DNA from: Levilactobacillus suantsaii
Lineage (GTDB): Bacteria > Bacillota > Bacilli > Lactobacillales > Lactobacillaceae
Assembly: GCF_004115745.1 (NCBI RefSeq)
Contig: NZ_QXIL01000001.1
Coordinates: 143,998 to 207,997 of the forward strand
Direction: 5' to 3'
DNA length: 64,000 nucleotides
Below, one piece after another: positions 27,440 to 37,050 of the stretch. The stretch's first letter is position 1; each line of letters begins with the position of its first letter. The position numbers were made by a program, and so were the translations under genes. Under the pieces are notes generated by a model, which saw nothing but the letters and a program-made list of their open reading frames with translations, made no database searches and had not been told where the DNA came from.

Positions 27440-29020
27440 TCACTGCTTGTCCTGCCGGAAAAATTTCCGCCGGTAAAGTCGTCGGCCCACCACTAGAAAC
27501 CCTACCAAAACGACCGTCGTCAGACTAAAGAACGTCAGCAACACCCACCCCTGATATTTGAAGTAGTTTTGCATCGTGACCTGCGTTGGCCGGGTAAAGT
27601 GGTAGTTGGGGATACCGGCGTTAGTGGTACTTACGGCAACAGTCTGCCCATTCAACTGGTAGGTCCCCCGGCGATAGGCAAAAGTTGCTGACGCACTGGT
27701 CAATTCCGCCGTCAGTTCCCGTTGCGGCGCGTACCAAGTCACCTGCAAATCCTGCAAACGGTGTAATTGAGCCGTCAATTGCCGCGTCGATTGGGGAAAC
27801 GGCACCGTCACGGCCGTGGGGACCGCAAACGTCGTCGGTGTTCCCTGTCCAGTCTGCGGCGTTTGCAACTGGTCTAACTGCAACGCAAACCAACTTTGAC
27901 CATAAGTTGCACCCAAATTATCAGCGTGCCTGGTCAACGTCTCTTCCTCATCGGGGAGGAACAACACGTTTTGGGCGCGTTGTAACCCGGCTGAGCGTAG
28001 TACCGCATCCTGGTTCCAAGTTCCCGGGGCACTTAGCCCCACTGGAATCACCTGTCGTTGCCCCAATTGGTTCAACTGGGCCACCATTTCGTGTTCCAAA
28101 GCCGGGCCGCTACTGGTCCTAGCGACCGCCCCCGTTGGCACCCGCAAGAAGATGACCCCACCACTCGTCTCAACTTCCCGCAACGTTTTGGTGAACGTGG
28201 CGAAGCCCTGGAGTCCGGTATTACGGCTCACGGTCGTCGTACTCACAGCAAACGGGATTCCCGCCGCCTTGAGCCACCGACTGAGTTGCCGCAAACGGGC
28301 CAAATCACTATACGGGGTCACCCCGGTAATCGTCAGTAACGGCGCATGGTCCGCGGCCTGGTCAAAGAGCGTGGCCACCGTCCGCATGGCGCAGGTCATT
28401 GCCACCCCAGTGGTCAGAAGTTCGGGCAAATAGCCGGCTTGATCCACGACGGTACCATACGCGTAGGTCGCACCACCACCTCCTGACGCGCGTAATGTCC
28501 CAATCTTGGTTTGGGGTCCCGTTGGTTGTAGAAGCGTAATCACGGATTTAAATGGGAGCAATTGCCAGGTCGAGCCGGCCCGTAAGGTGACTTGTTGATG
28601 GTCGAGCAAGCGACGCGTGGCGTTTAATTGAGTTGCTTCTTGGGCGCTCAATCCTTGACCCACATGTAGTTTACGACCGGTAAAACGGGCGCGGTCCCGG
28701 AAAAAGGCAGCGTTTTTAACCGGGTCGTTGGGCGTGTTCACCAAAGTCACCACGCCCTGGTATTTGTCGCCAGTCAGTTGCCCCGCATGGTAGGCCGCTA
28801 ACGCTTCTGTTTGGCTAGGCACTCCCACGCTGGCCAGCAACCGTTGCATCGTTGCAATCTTGGTGCGCCCCCCGTGTTGGGGGTCTTCACGGTCATAAAC
28901 CACTAAGACGCGTTGCGTCCGGTCTAACGCCGCGTGTGCCACCAGAACTCGATGTGCGTAACCCCAACTCAGTAGCACGCAGACCACCCCGGCAACCAAC
29001 CACTGCCACAACCTAAGCAT
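27440..29020 (-). CDS. DUF2334-like membrane-anchored protein of the exopolysaccharide operon
   Basis: A 526-residue protein with an N-terminal helix (LWQWLVAGVVCVLLSWGY), a large outside domain and a C-terminal helix (GWVLLTFFSLTTVVLVGFLVV) followed by basic residues. The segment ADHAPLLTITGVTPYSDLARLRQLSRWLKAAGIPFAVS... is like the start of DUF2334 polysaccharide-deacetylase-type domains. However, the aspartate usually found in such openings (D in xxDDV) is replaced by TGV, so catalysis is uncertain. Role inferred from context: modification or transit of the glycan. The start overlaps the upstream stop by 8 bp. Confidence 0.7.
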   Translation of the reverse strand: MLRLWQWLVAGVVCVLLSWGYAHRVLVAHAALDRTQRVLVVYDREDPQHGGRTKIATMQRLLASVGVPSQTEALAAYHAGQLTGDKYQGVVTLVNTPNDPVKNAAFFRDRARFTGRKLHVGQGLSAQEATQLNATRRLLDHQQVTLRAGSTWQLLPFKSVITLLQPTGPQTKIGTLRASGGGGATYAYGTVVDQAGYLPELLTTGVAMTCAMRTVATLFDQAADHAPLLTITGVTPYSDLARLRQLSRWLKAAGIPFAVSTTTVSRNTGLQGFATFTKTLREVETSGGVIFLRVPTGAVARTSSGPALEHEMVAQLNQLGQRQVIPVGLSAPGTWNQDAVLRSAGLQRAQNVLFLPDEEETLTRHADNLGATYGQSWFALQLDQLQTPQTGQGTPTTFAVPTAVTVPFPQSTRQLTAQLHRLQDLQVTWYAPQRELTAELTSASATFAYRRGTYQLNGQTVAVSTTNAGIPNYHFTRPTQVTMQNYFKYQGWVLLTFFSLTTVVLVGFLVVGRRLYRRKFFRQDKQ

Positions 29021-30497
29021 GAGCCATCACCGGCTGGTCGGGACTGCACCAGAACCGTTGCGTTGCTAAGTCGGCAATCAGGACCAGGCCGACGAGTTCG
29101 AGGCTGATGGGCGCTAAGTAGATATTTTGAACCAAGTTGGTTTCCCCCGTTCTTAATAAGACCACGATTGGAATCAGTAAAAAGTTCAGTAAGCAACCGG
29201 TCATCAAGGTCAGCCGCACCACGCCGGCGGACCGACGCACCTGCCAGTCCCGGTAAGCCCCCACCCCAAACAACGTTAGAAGTGTGCCCACTAGCAACAA
29301 GTCAAAGGCAAAGCGACGGGGGAAAAAACGGGCCAGCCCCGCACTGACCAACGTTAAACCTTGAACCTGGGCCTTGGGTCCGTGCCCACTTCGGGCGGGA
29401 TAATTGCCCACGGCCGTGACTCGAGTCTCCAGCATATGGGTCGCTGCGAGGTTCAAGAGCTGTTGTAATTGCGCGAAATGAGTCGCGTAATACTTGAAAA
29501 TCCAGCTGAAGGTCATCTTTTTAGTCAAGCCAGTCGCCACCGCTGAACTGGCTGGGTCAAGGGCTGTAAAGTCCGCAGAAAAGTAGTCATCGCCGCGCAT
29601 CAGGGCAAACTGGGGGTCAATGCCTCGTTGTTTCAGCGTGGGACTGGGATCACTCGCCGCATGTTGCAACACGCCGTGGGTGAAGGCCTGATATCGATTC
29701 ACCTGCCGCTGTTGCGGGGTCAACGCTAAGCCCATCAGGACACCACAAGCCACCAGCCCGACGCCACCGCATAGCAGACCTAACCGCTGGGCAGGATGGC
29801 GAAAGGCCACGAAACTCCCCAGGCTCATCACCAAATAACTCAGTGTCAGCAAGGCATTTTGCGGTTGACTCGTCACCAAAAGTGCGGCACTGACAAAGTA
29901 CAAGCTAATCCAGCGACCGCGGTGTTCGGGCGCACGCCCCAGCAACAGCAGACTCGCCACCATCGTCACCGACAGAATCACCAGTAACGGCATGGTGTAA
30001 AACGAATTGAACGGTAACAGCACCGTGGTATCAGCCAACACCAAAACAATCAGGGCGGCCAAGCCGTAGCTGCGTTTGGGTTGGTCTGTCCGGGTCAACG
30101 CCCGCGTCAATAAGCCCACGGCGCCTACTAATAATCCCAAGTAGACTAGCCCTAAACAGCGAATATCAAAGACCGTGGAACTAACGATTAATTTGTTCAG
30201 CAGGATAGCCAATTGAATGAACAGGTGGCGGGATGACACCCCACTCAACCCCGTTTCGCGCCCTTCTACGTAGCCTTGTAAGAAACCAAAGCGTGCCGTC
30301 ACGTAATCTGCTTGGGTGCCGGGCAGTTGAAACAACCCGTTATTGGTCAACACCCGTTGAAATGCCCCGTTATCACCCAAGCCGTGAACCGGACTGGTCA
30401 GTAACAGACTGGCGCCGATCACAGCCGTGGCCAGCATCGCCAGTTTGACCGGCGATACCCACCATAACGCAATCGACGGCCATGTTCGTCGTGCCAC
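29013..30497 (-). CDS. Polytopic membrane protein of the exopolysaccharide operon, PssA-like
   Basis: A 494-residue integral membrane protein with about ten helices and a large outside loop between residues roughly 255 and 375. The start is GTG 30495-30497 (MARRTWPSIALWW) behind GGGGAG. The layout (first helix, SPVHGLGDNGAFQRVLTNNG just after it, further helices) is like GT-C-type or glycan-decorating membrane proteins, but no catalytic motif was recognised with confidence. In Listeria the first pss gene encodes a comparable membrane protein. It may add side groups to the polymer (inference). Confidence 0.65.
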   Translation of the reverse strand: MARRTWPSIALWWVSPVKLAMLATAVIGASLLLTSPVHGLGDNGAFQRVLTNNGLFQLPGTQADYVTARFGFLQGYVEGRETGLSGVSSRHLFIQLAILLNKLIVSSTVFDIRCLGLVYLGLLVGAVGLLTRALTRTDQPKRSYGLAALIVLVLADTTVLLPFNSFYTMPLLVILSVTMVASLLLLGRAPEHRGRWISLYFVSAALLVTSQPQNALLTLSYLVMSLGSFVAFRHPAQRLGLLCGGVGLVACGVLMGLALTPQQRQVNRYQAFTHGVLQHAASDPSPTLKQRGIDPQFALMRGDDYFSADFTALDPASSAVATGLTKKMTFSWIFKYYATHFAQLQQLLNLAATHMLETRVTAVGNYPARSGHGPKAQVQGLTLVSAGLARFFPRRFAFDLLLVGTLLTLFGVGAYRDWQVRRSAGVVRLTLMTGCLLNFLLIPIVVLLRTGETNLVQNIYLAPISLELVGLVLIADLATQRFWCSPDQPVMAHA

Positions 30498-30517
30498 GTT
30501 CCCACTCCCCTTTCTTT

Positions 30518-31654
30518 CTATTGACTGGCCGCATTCAAGGCCGTTAAGTTGTTAAATGAGTAACTCTGCCCCGTTTGGGCGTTCCCAATTCCACCTTGAA
30601 TGGCGCTATGGGCGGTAACCTGGTCTTGCCAGACCATCGCCATGGCCCGCTGGTAATTCGTACGGTCACGTACTTGGGCAAAGATCATCGCCGCTAGGGC
30701 GTAATTAGCCGCTGATTGACCGGAATCGGTCACACTTCCGGCGGTAGTGTAGCCATTATAGAGGGTCTTATCGCGTACTTGTTGGGTCAGCCAACTGCGA
30801 CTGGCCGCCTTCAGATGTTGACTTTCGGCCAAATGTAGGAGCGTTTCGAGTGCTTCCGAGGTGTTGAGCGGATGATCGCTATACGTCAGGGTATCCCAAT
30901 TGAAGCTTGCCGAATACAACGGAAAGACATCCCCGAGATAACCGCCCCGCACCAACTTCAATTGCTCGCGGTAGGCCCGTCGTCCAGCAGTAGACCCCCG
31001 TTCGTAAAACCCTAATGTCCGCAAATCGATGTAAGCCAAACTACTGGTCCTTGCGACCTGCTTAGTCTGTGGATTGTAATAATCGTAGACCTTGCCGTCG
31101 CGTAACGCCCCCGCTTTTAACGCTGCAAAGTGGTCAGCGGCCGCCTGACGGTAATGGGTGGTGTGAGTCATCGCATCATAGAGATTCAACGCCTTGATCA
31201 GCCGAAGATCATCTAACGTGGCGTTGACCGCAAAGCGTTTGCTGCGGTCGGGATCGTAGCGATAACTGAATTGACCGTGCTCACCAAAGGTCGCGACCGT
31301 CAGCTGATAAAACCGCCGAAATTCCGCAAAGCGGTAATGCTCAGCTAAATAGATCAACCACATCCCCGCCGATTCACTCAGCATTTCGTGGCCCGTTGCC
31401 AGGTTCGCCTGGCGGACATCGGTCTCTACGTAATTAGTGTAGATGCCTTGCGCCGCCACTAACCGGTTGGCGATAAATTCAGACAGTGACCGCTGCTTTT
31501 GCTGGTCTTGCCGAGTATGAAACGTCACGGCTGGGGCCCGAAAAGCCTGCGGCGACTTTTGTGGTGGGGCGGCATGGGTCACCGTATGGCGGCACGCCGT
31601 CAAACTGAATAGGGTCCCCACGAGTCCCAGCCAAAGCCAAAATTTTCGTGTCAC
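30518..31654 (-). CDS. GH8-like lipoprotein, first gene of the exopolysaccharide operon
   Basis: A secreted lipoprotein with an (alpha/alpha)6 glycoside hydrolase family 8-like domain. The start is GTG 31652-31654 (MTRKFWLWLGLVG) nine bases after AAGGAGG. The lipobox is LTAC (18-21). GH8-type positions are visible: MLSESAGMWL with E94 as candidate acid, and NATLDDLRLIKAL with D148/D149. The fold region continues to the end at 378 residues. It could trim the polymer or control its release, comparable to the Listeria hydrolase PssZ, which is encoded near but not inside the pss operon. Function inferred from fold and place. Confidence 0.75.
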   Translation of the reverse strand: MTRKFWLWLGLVGTLFSLTACRHTVTHAAPPQKSPQAFRAPAVTFHTRQDQQKQRSLSEFIANRLVAAQGIYTNYVETDVRQANLATGHEMLSESAGMWLIYLAEHYRFAEFRRFYQLTVATFGEHGQFSYRYDPDRSKRFAVNATLDDLRLIKALNLYDAMTHTTHYRQAAADHFAALKAGALRDGKVYDYYNPQTKQVARTSSLAYIDLRTLGFYERGSTAGRRAYREQLKLVRGGYLGDVFPLYSASFNWDTLTYSDHPLNTSEALETLLHLAESQHLKAASRSWLTQQVRDKTLYNGYTTAGSVTDSGQSAANYALAAMIFAQVRDRTNYQRAMAMVWQDQVTAHSAIQGGIGNAQTGQSYSFNNLTALNAASQ

Positions 31655-31745
31655 GGTCTCGTGCCTCCTTTATATTTAATAGTGCTAACATCTCATTTCA
31701 ATTGAACCAGTTCGCTCAACCTTCCCCGCAGTTTACCGAAAAAAA

Positions 31746-31785
31746 GAACGCCTGGCCAGCTTTACTGCTGACCAGGCGTTTTTAA
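31746..31785. terminator. Terminator separating yaaL from the exopolysaccharide operon
   Basis: Strong stem AACGCCTGGTCAGC / GCTGGCCAGGCGTT with T runs on both sides. It ends the dnaX-recR-yaaL transcript. The next 90 bp hold the probable operon promoter (TTGAAA, 16 nt, TTAAAT around 31680-31707 on the minus strand) and a TTCAATTGAA palindrome. Confidence 0.85.
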
Positions 31786-31810
31786 ACGCAACTATTGATA
31801 AGAATTTTTG

Positions 31811-32074
31811 TTAATCTTGAAAAACGGTCGCCGCGATGTGCTTACTGCGGACACGCCGGCGCCGGGCTTCCCGGTATAAAAAGAGGTACGTTTGCCGCGC
31901 CAAGGCGGTGTTGGCCGTCATTTCATTATCGGCATCGGCAATGGCTTCCTGGGTCTGCTTGGCGTGGTCCCAGTTATCTTTGGCGGCATCAATGGTCGCC
32001 AAGAGCTGATCATCGTATGCGACCCGTAAGTCTTGCAGGTGCTTGCGTTGCTTGCGTCGCTTTCGTCCAAACAT
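31811..32074 (-). CDS. yaaL: YaaL family protein (DUF2508)
   Basis: A small basic protein of unknown function that is almost always encoded just after recR in Firmicutes. The 87 residues start MFGRKRRKQRKHLQDLR and contain a helical body ending YLFLYREARRRRVR. It lies 12 bp after recR and is followed by a strong terminator. In many relatives tmk is close downstream; here the exopolysaccharide operon intervenes. Confidence 0.88.
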   Translation of the reverse strand: MFGRKRRKQRKHLQDLRVAYDDQLLATIDAAKDNWDHAKQTQEAIADADNEMTANTALARQTYLFLYREARRRRVRSKHIAATVFQD

Positions 32075-32086
32075 CTCAAGACCTCC

Positions 32087-32689
32087 TTACATTTCGGTTC
32101 GGCCTTCAACAGCCTTGTACAGGGTCATCTCGTCAGCGTACTCGATATCACTACCGACCGATAACCCGTGAGCTAACCGCGTCACCCGAATGCCCGCCGG
32201 CTTGATCAGCCGCGACAGATACATCGCCGTGGCTTCCCCTTCTGGCGTGGCGTTCGTGGCAATGATAACTTCCTTAATGCCCGGGTTCTTCTGCAGGCGA
32301 CTGAGTAGACTTGAGATATTCAAATCTTCAGGCCCCTTGCCCTCGATGGGGGACATAACCCCGTGCAAGACGTGGTATAGTCCGTGATACTCTTTCATTC
32401 GTTCCATCACCATAATGTCCTTGGCCTGTTCGACGACTAAGACGTGCGACTGGTCGCGCGTCTTATCCGCACAAATGGTGCAGGGGTCACTTTCGGTGAT
32501 GTTCCCGCAGATCGAACAAAAATGCAGGTCCCGCTTGGCCGCAATCAGCGCCTTGGAAAACGCCGTCACGTCGTCTTGCGCCATATCAATGGTAAAAAAC
32601 GCCAGCCGCGTGGCCGATTTTTGCCCGATTCCGGGAAGCTTCATGTAACTGTCAATCAGCTGCGCAATGGGTTCTGGATACTGCATCAT
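32087..32689 (-). CDS. recR: Recombination mediator RecR
   Basis: RecR works with RecF and RecO to load RecA at gaps. The 200-residue protein starts [32 protein letters not shown] (helix-hairpin-helix), has a four-cysteine zinc finger ([16 protein letters not shown]), and a Toprim domain ([15 protein letters not shown]...[11 protein letters not shown]), ending in the Walker-B-like C-terminal part. It follows ybaB by 18 bp in the usual order. Confidence 0.98.
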   Translation of the reverse strand: MMQYPEPIAQLIDSYMKLPGIGQKSATRLAFFTIDMAQDDVTAFSKALIAAKRDLHFCSICGNITESDPCTICADKTRDQSHVLVVEQAKDIMVMERMKEYHGLYHVLHGVMSPIEGKGPEDLNISSLLSRLQKNPGIKEVIIATNATPEGEATAMYLSRLIKPAGIRVTRLAHGLSVGSDIEYADEMTLYKAVEGRTEM

Positions 32690-32707
32690 GTCGTCCTTTC
32701 TGGCAGG

Positions 32708-33034
32708 TTACATGCCCGGGATGTTCATCCCTTGAGTGTACTTGCCTAACGTTTGTTTCGTTTGATCTTCGACCTTGGTCAACGCGTCGTTGACCGCCGC
32801 AACGACCAGGTCAGCTAACATGTCAGGGTCATCGGGGTCGATGGCTTCCGGCTTGATGGTCAAATCAGTCATCTTCCGTTCGCCGGTAAAGGTGGCCTTG
32901 ACCAAATCGTCTGGTGACGTCCCCGTAAAGCTCTGCGCGTTCAAGGCGGCTTGGTCCTCCGCCATCTTCTTTTGCATCTGCCGCATTTGTTTCATCATGT
33001 TGCCCATGTTACCCATATTGCCCATGTTCCGCAT
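32708..33034 (-). CDS. ybaB: Nucleoid-associated protein YbaB/EbfC family
   Basis: A small dimeric DNA-binding protein found between dnaX and recR. The 108-residue protein has an unusual N-terminal run of GNM repeats ([17 protein letters not shown]) before the standard [36 protein letters not shown] and [15 protein letters not shown] segments. Confidence 0.96.
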   Translation of the reverse strand: MRNMGNMGNMGNMMKQMRQMQKKMAEDQAALNAQSFTGTSPDDLVKATFTGERKMTDLTIKPEAIDPDDPDMLADLVVAAVNDALTKVEDQTKQTLGKYTQGMNIPGM

Positions 33035-33056
33035 GAGTCATCCATCCCTTCAAATT

Positions 33057-34826
33057 TTAATCAGTTTTTACATCCACGACGTCTTTCCCAAAGAGCTCCT
33101 CGGCCTTCGTCACGACTGGATTAGCCGCGGACTGCGGTGGGTCGGACTCGCCCTGCTGCGTATCAGGGGTCCCCCGGTGCGTCAATTCATCCTTATGCGC
33201 CGTCAGGTAGTTCTTGCGAATGACCGGCCACTGGTCCTTGGGTACGAACACGATGGGAAGCGCCGTGCCTACCATCCGGTCTAATCCATTTTCCAGTGCG
33301 TCGGTCAATTCTTGGTCGCTGGTGGCTTGTTGGTACAAGAACGAATAATCAAATGCCACGATAACCCCCGAATCAGCGGCCGCAACGGGTTGCGACACCT
33401 TCATCACGGCCCGCTGGGTCACGGTCAGACTGTTCAATAAGTCCGGCCAGACCTCCTGCAGCTGGGTCAGTTTCTCCCGCGTGGCCGATCCCAAGACCGG
33501 GTTGATCTTGGCTAGATTGACTTCGGGTGCCTTAGTAGCACTGACCCGTGGTTTAACTGGCCGGGCCGCGGGCTTGGCTACCGCGGGCTGTTCCAACTGT
33601 TGGACAGCGACTTTTAATTGGTCGACTTGATGTTGTAAAGCCGTGATGGTATCTGCCGCCACTGCCGTAGTCGGCGCCGCTGCGTCGGCCGGAGTCGCTG
33701 GCGCTGTAGCAGCCGGTTGTGCCGGGGCCGCTCCCTGTGTCCGGCCGATTTCAGCCAACTTGATGGTCAAAATCTCCAGGTAGACGTCGGGGTGGGTCGT
33801 GAAGCGCATCTGTTGTTGAATCGTGTTCAATTCGTTAATCATAGCGTACATGGTCGTCGCCGGGGTTTGCTTGGACAATTGTTGAAAGTCTTCGCCCACG
33901 CTGCCCATCTCAGCTTCTTCCACCAATTGTGGGGCTTGTTGATAAAGTAAAAGGTCGCGCGCATAACCCACTAAATCTTCGGTGAACCGTTCGGCGTCCT
34001 TACCAGCTTCGAGGACTGATTGTAGCGTGGCCAGAGCTTTCTTGGTGTCGCCCCCTAAAACCTGTTGGACGTAAGCCGCTAACAGGTCGTGGGTGACGCT
34101 TCCCGTGACCAGCAAGGCGTTGTCTAAAGTAATTTCGTTATCCCCAAACGACAACGCTTGATCTAAGATACTGAGGGCATCGCGCATGCCCCCTTCGGCG
34201 GCCTTAGCGATGACCTTGACAGCCTGGTCGTCATAGGTCACCTTTTTCTGGTCAAGAATGTAGGTCATCCGGTCGTAACTGTCACTGGCCGCAATGCGTT
34301 TGAAATCAAAGCGTTGGACCCGGGAAATGATAGTTGCCGGGATCTTGTGTGGTTCGGTCGTGGCTAAGATAAAGATGACGTTAGCCGGTGGCTCTTCTAG
34401 CGTCTTCAATAACGCGTTGAACGCCCCCGTCGATAACATGTGCACTTCATCGATGATGTAGACCTTGTAATCAGCCACCGTGGGCGCGTACTTGACCTTG
34501 TCTCTGATGTCCCGGATCTCTTCGACCCCGTTGTTGGACGCCGCATCGATTTCGATGACGTCGTTTAACGTCCCCGCCGTGATGGCCTTGCAAGTATCAC
34601 ACTCGTTACACGGTTCGCCATCTTGTTGGTGGTGACAGTTAATCGCCTTGGCTAAAATCTTAGCGGCCGAGGTCTTCCCGGTTCCCCGAGGGCCGGCGAA
34701 CAGATAGGCGTGACTAATTTGATGAGTAGTGATCGCGTTTTTTAAGGTCCGCGTAATCACTTCTTGACCGATCATGTCGTCGAAGCGTTGTGGTCGCCAG
34801 ACCCGATAAAGTGCTTGATACGCCAT
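33057..34826 (-). CDS. dnaX: DNA polymerase III gamma/tau subunit
   Basis: DnaX is the ATPase motor of the clamp loader and links it to the polymerase. The 589 residues start MAYQALYRVWRPQRFDDMIGQE. Walker A is GPRGTGKTS (45-53), the zinc module C64/C73/C76/C79, with DEVHMLSTGAFNALLKTLEEPP and SRVQRFDF. A proline/alanine-rich linker (about 370-450) precedes the tau-type C-terminal domain. I did not find evidence deciding whether a shorter gamma is made by frameshifting. It starts the dnaX-ybaB-recR-yaaL operon. Confidence 0.97.
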   Translation of the reverse strand: MAYQALYRVWRPQRFDDMIGQEVITRTLKNAITTHQISHAYLFAGPRGTGKTSAAKILAKAINCHHQQDGEPCNECDTCKAITAGTLNDVIEIDAASNNGVEEIRDIRDKVKYAPTVADYKVYIIDEVHMLSTGAFNALLKTLEEPPANVIFILATTEPHKIPATIISRVQRFDFKRIAASDSYDRMTYILDQKKVTYDDQAVKVIAKAAEGGMRDALSILDQALSFGDNEITLDNALLVTGSVTHDLLAAYVQQVLGGDTKKALATLQSVLEAGKDAERFTEDLVGYARDLLLYQQAPQLVEEAEMGSVGEDFQQLSKQTPATTMYAMINELNTIQQQMRFTTHPDVYLEILTIKLAEIGRTQGAAPAQPAATAPATPADAAAPTTAVAADTITALQHQVDQLKVAVQQLEQPAVAKPAARPVKPRVSATKAPEVNLAKINPVLGSATREKLTQLQEVWPDLLNSLTVTQRAVMKVSQPVAAADSGVIVAFDYSFLYQQATSDQELTDALENGLDRMVGTALPIVFVPKDQWPVIRKNYLTAHKDELTHRGTPDTQQGESDPPQSAANPVVTKAEELFGKDVVDVKTD

Positions 34827-35002
34827 ATTATCTGTTCCTTTCTCTCATTATTCGGTAAAATTCGCTGCTCACTATTATAGCCTTTTTCTAGGGGGGCTGT
34901 CACGTATTCCACCGGGGAATTTAGGGGAACTTAACCTTGCTTGACCCCGCCGTGAACCGTTTCGCTCTCTGTCACCCACGGCGCAGAATTTTTCTGCAAA
35001 TC

Positions 35003-35046
35003 AAACGGGAAGTCATGCCACGATTCGTGGTGTCGACTTCCCGTTT
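35003..35046 (-). terminator. Terminator after gusA
   Basis: Stem AAACGGGAAGTC/GACTTCCCGTTT with a T-rich tail on both sides, between gusA and the dnaX promoter region. No gene is seen in 34827-35071. Confidence 0.8.
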
Positions 35047-35071
35047 TAAACTCAATCTACGTCACAATCAA

Positions 35072-36880
35072 CTAAGCCTTCTTTGGCTTATACCCTAGAC
35101 TTGGAATGGCTCGCCACCGCCGCTGCAGGTAGCGCACGACCATCTTGGGCTCGCGGTCACGCGTAAAGATCCCCTTCTTGTTGCCCTGGACCCGCTGAAT
35201 CCCAAACTTGGTCTGGAAGTCCGCGAAGTTCCACAGTTGTTCCCCGACGAAGTTCTCGAAGTCGTCGAAGACCCGGCTGGCCATCCGGTAGTAGTCCTCC
35301 TGAAATTCCTCGGAGAACGGTTCTCCATAGTTGCTGTGGACCCCGGCAATCGTATCGGCCCCGTATTCCGTGTACATGATGGGCTTATTCGGATAAAGCC
35401 GTTGATAGAGAGCCAATTCGTCACGGGTCGCCTTTTCGGCCGCCTTCAGGTCACCAGTCTGAACATACCAGCCGTAGTAACGGTTCAAGGCGATGACGTC
35501 CACTAAAGACAAGCACTTGTCGGTCTTAGCCGTGGTCTGCATGATACTGGTGTAGGTGCACGGGCGTTGCTGTGGGTCTAGCCGTCGTGCTAAATCGAAC
35601 AGGGGCTTAAAGTATTCGTAAGCTCCGTCTTCAAAGTTAGCCGCTTCGTTGGCCAGTGACCACATCGCCACACAGGCATGGTTTTTGTCCCGACCAATCA
35701 TCTCGCGAATTGCCTGTTGGTGCGCCGTAGCGGTCTGCATAACCTGCCAAGTCTGGTCCTGCTTCGTCGAATTCAAATCAAAGCCAAAAGATTCAAATAA
35801 CCCTACGACTGGCACTTCGTCGATAACCACGATTCCGGCGCGGTCACACAACCGCATCATCTCTTCGGAGTACGGGTAATGCGACGTCCGAAACGAATTA
35901 GCGCCCATCTTCTTCATCAAGTTAACGTCCAACACGTTAGCGGGTTGGTTCAGCCCTCGTCCATGGATGGCCGTATCTTCGTGCTTGCCGAAGCCCTTAA
36001 AGTAGAAGGGTTGCCCGTTGAACAGGAATTGACCGTTCGTAACCTCGATCTTGCGGACCCCAAACGGTTCGCTGTACTGATCGACGACCTCATCGTTACG
36101 CAAAGCCGTCACTTGGGCCGTGTAAAGGTAAGCGTGCAGGGGTTGCCATAGGTGGACGTCGGTGAGGGTCAGTTGACTCGCCTTACCACTTCCCTTAGCA
36201 ACCAGTTGTTGGTCCTCATCGAAGAGTTTAACCTGAACTTTATCGATGTCTCCTTGCGTGGTGACCCGGGTCTGGATAGTCGCCTGATGAGCGGTCAAAT
36301 CGACCGTCGGCACCACGGCCACATCTTCCACGTAACTTTGCGGCGTGGTGTAGATTTTGACCGGTCGTTGGAGCCCCGCGTAGTTGAAGAAGTCAAAGTT
36401 TTCATCAAGGTGACGCACCAAATGTCCGGCGTCGTCCGTGGTCTCGGAATAGTGAGCGACTGGCAAACTGGTGTAATCCAACATATTGCTAAGTTTGACC
36501 GTCAACCGGTTTTCTCCGGCAACCAAAGCCTGATTAATGGCCACTTCAAACGGCGTAAATCCACCCTTATGATGGGTCATCAACTGGCCGTTCAAGTAGA
36601 CCCACGCCTCGTGGGTGGCGGAGCCAAACCGCAAGACTAACCGTTGGGTCCGTAAGAAGTCCGCGATGTTAAAGGTCGTCTCGTACCACACGTACCCCAC
36701 GTGGTTGCGAATCTTAGCCTGAGAGCTTTGGTCGTTAAAGGACGCGGGAACCGCCACGTCATCGTGGGTGGGTAAGGGGTGCGTGACGTCAACCGGTGAG
36801 TTTTCGTCTTCAATCATAAAGCGCCACAGCCCCGACAAATCAAGTACGGTCCGGGTAGGCGTCGTTACTGGATATAACAT
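35072..36880 (-). CDS. gusA: Beta-glucuronidase (GH2)
   Basis: A cytosolic GH2 enzyme that hydrolyses beta-D-glucuronides. The 602 residues match UidA length. The acid/base glutamate lies in SLANEAANFEDGAYEYF, the nucleophile in MYTEYGADTIAG. The glucuronate-specific N-x-K motif is present in GNKKGIFTRDREPK, which separates it from beta-galactosidases. The start MLYPVTTPTRTVLDLSG follows GGAGG. It is divergent from an AraC-type regulator. No sugar transporter or uronate catabolic gene lies nearby, so the substrate must enter by other means. Confidence 0.95.
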   Translation of the reverse strand: MLYPVTTPTRTVLDLSGLWRFMIEDENSPVDVTHPLPTHDDVAVPASFNDQSSQAKIRNHVGYVWYETTFNIADFLRTQRLVLRFGSATHEAWVYLNGQLMTHHKGGFTPFEVAINQALVAGENRLTVKLSNMLDYTSLPVAHYSETTDDAGHLVRHLDENFDFFNYAGLQRPVKIYTTPQSYVEDVAVVPTVDLTAHQATIQTRVTTQGDIDKVQVKLFDEDQQLVAKGSGKASQLTLTDVHLWQPLHAYLYTAQVTALRNDEVVDQYSEPFGVRKIEVTNGQFLFNGQPFYFKGFGKHEDTAIHGRGLNQPANVLDVNLMKKMGANSFRTSHYPYSEEMMRLCDRAGIVVIDEVPVVGLFESFGFDLNSTKQDQTWQVMQTATAHQQAIREMIGRDKNHACVAMWSLANEAANFEDGAYEYFKPLFDLARRLDPQQRPCTYTSIMQTTAKTDKCLSLVDVIALNRYYGWYVQTGDLKAAEKATRDELALYQRLYPNKPIMYTEYGADTIAGVHSNYGEPFSEEFQEDYYRMASRVFDDFENFVGEQLWNFADFQTKFGIQRVQGNKKGIFTRDREPKMVVRYLQRRWRAIPSLGYKPKKA

Positions 36881-37016
36881 TATTAATTTCCTCCAAGCAT
36901 TGTACTTTTCACAGGACGAGGCCTTGTTTTCCCGCCCGTGATTACCTACACTATAAATAACTCACCGTTAAATTGCTTGGCGATTGCTATCCTAATTTGG
37001 TTAGTTATGACTTTTA

Positions 37017-37030
37017 TGTAATCGTTAACA
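37017..37030 (+). promoter_or_regulatory. cre site (CcpA) before the AraC regulator gene
   Basis: TGTAATCGTTAACA fits the cre consensus TGWAANCGNTNWCA at every position. It lies 20 bp before the regulator start, in the 170-bp gap shared with gusA, so glucose repression is likely. Confidence 0.75.
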
Positions 37031-37050
37031 TTTCAAAGGAGCTTGTTTGT

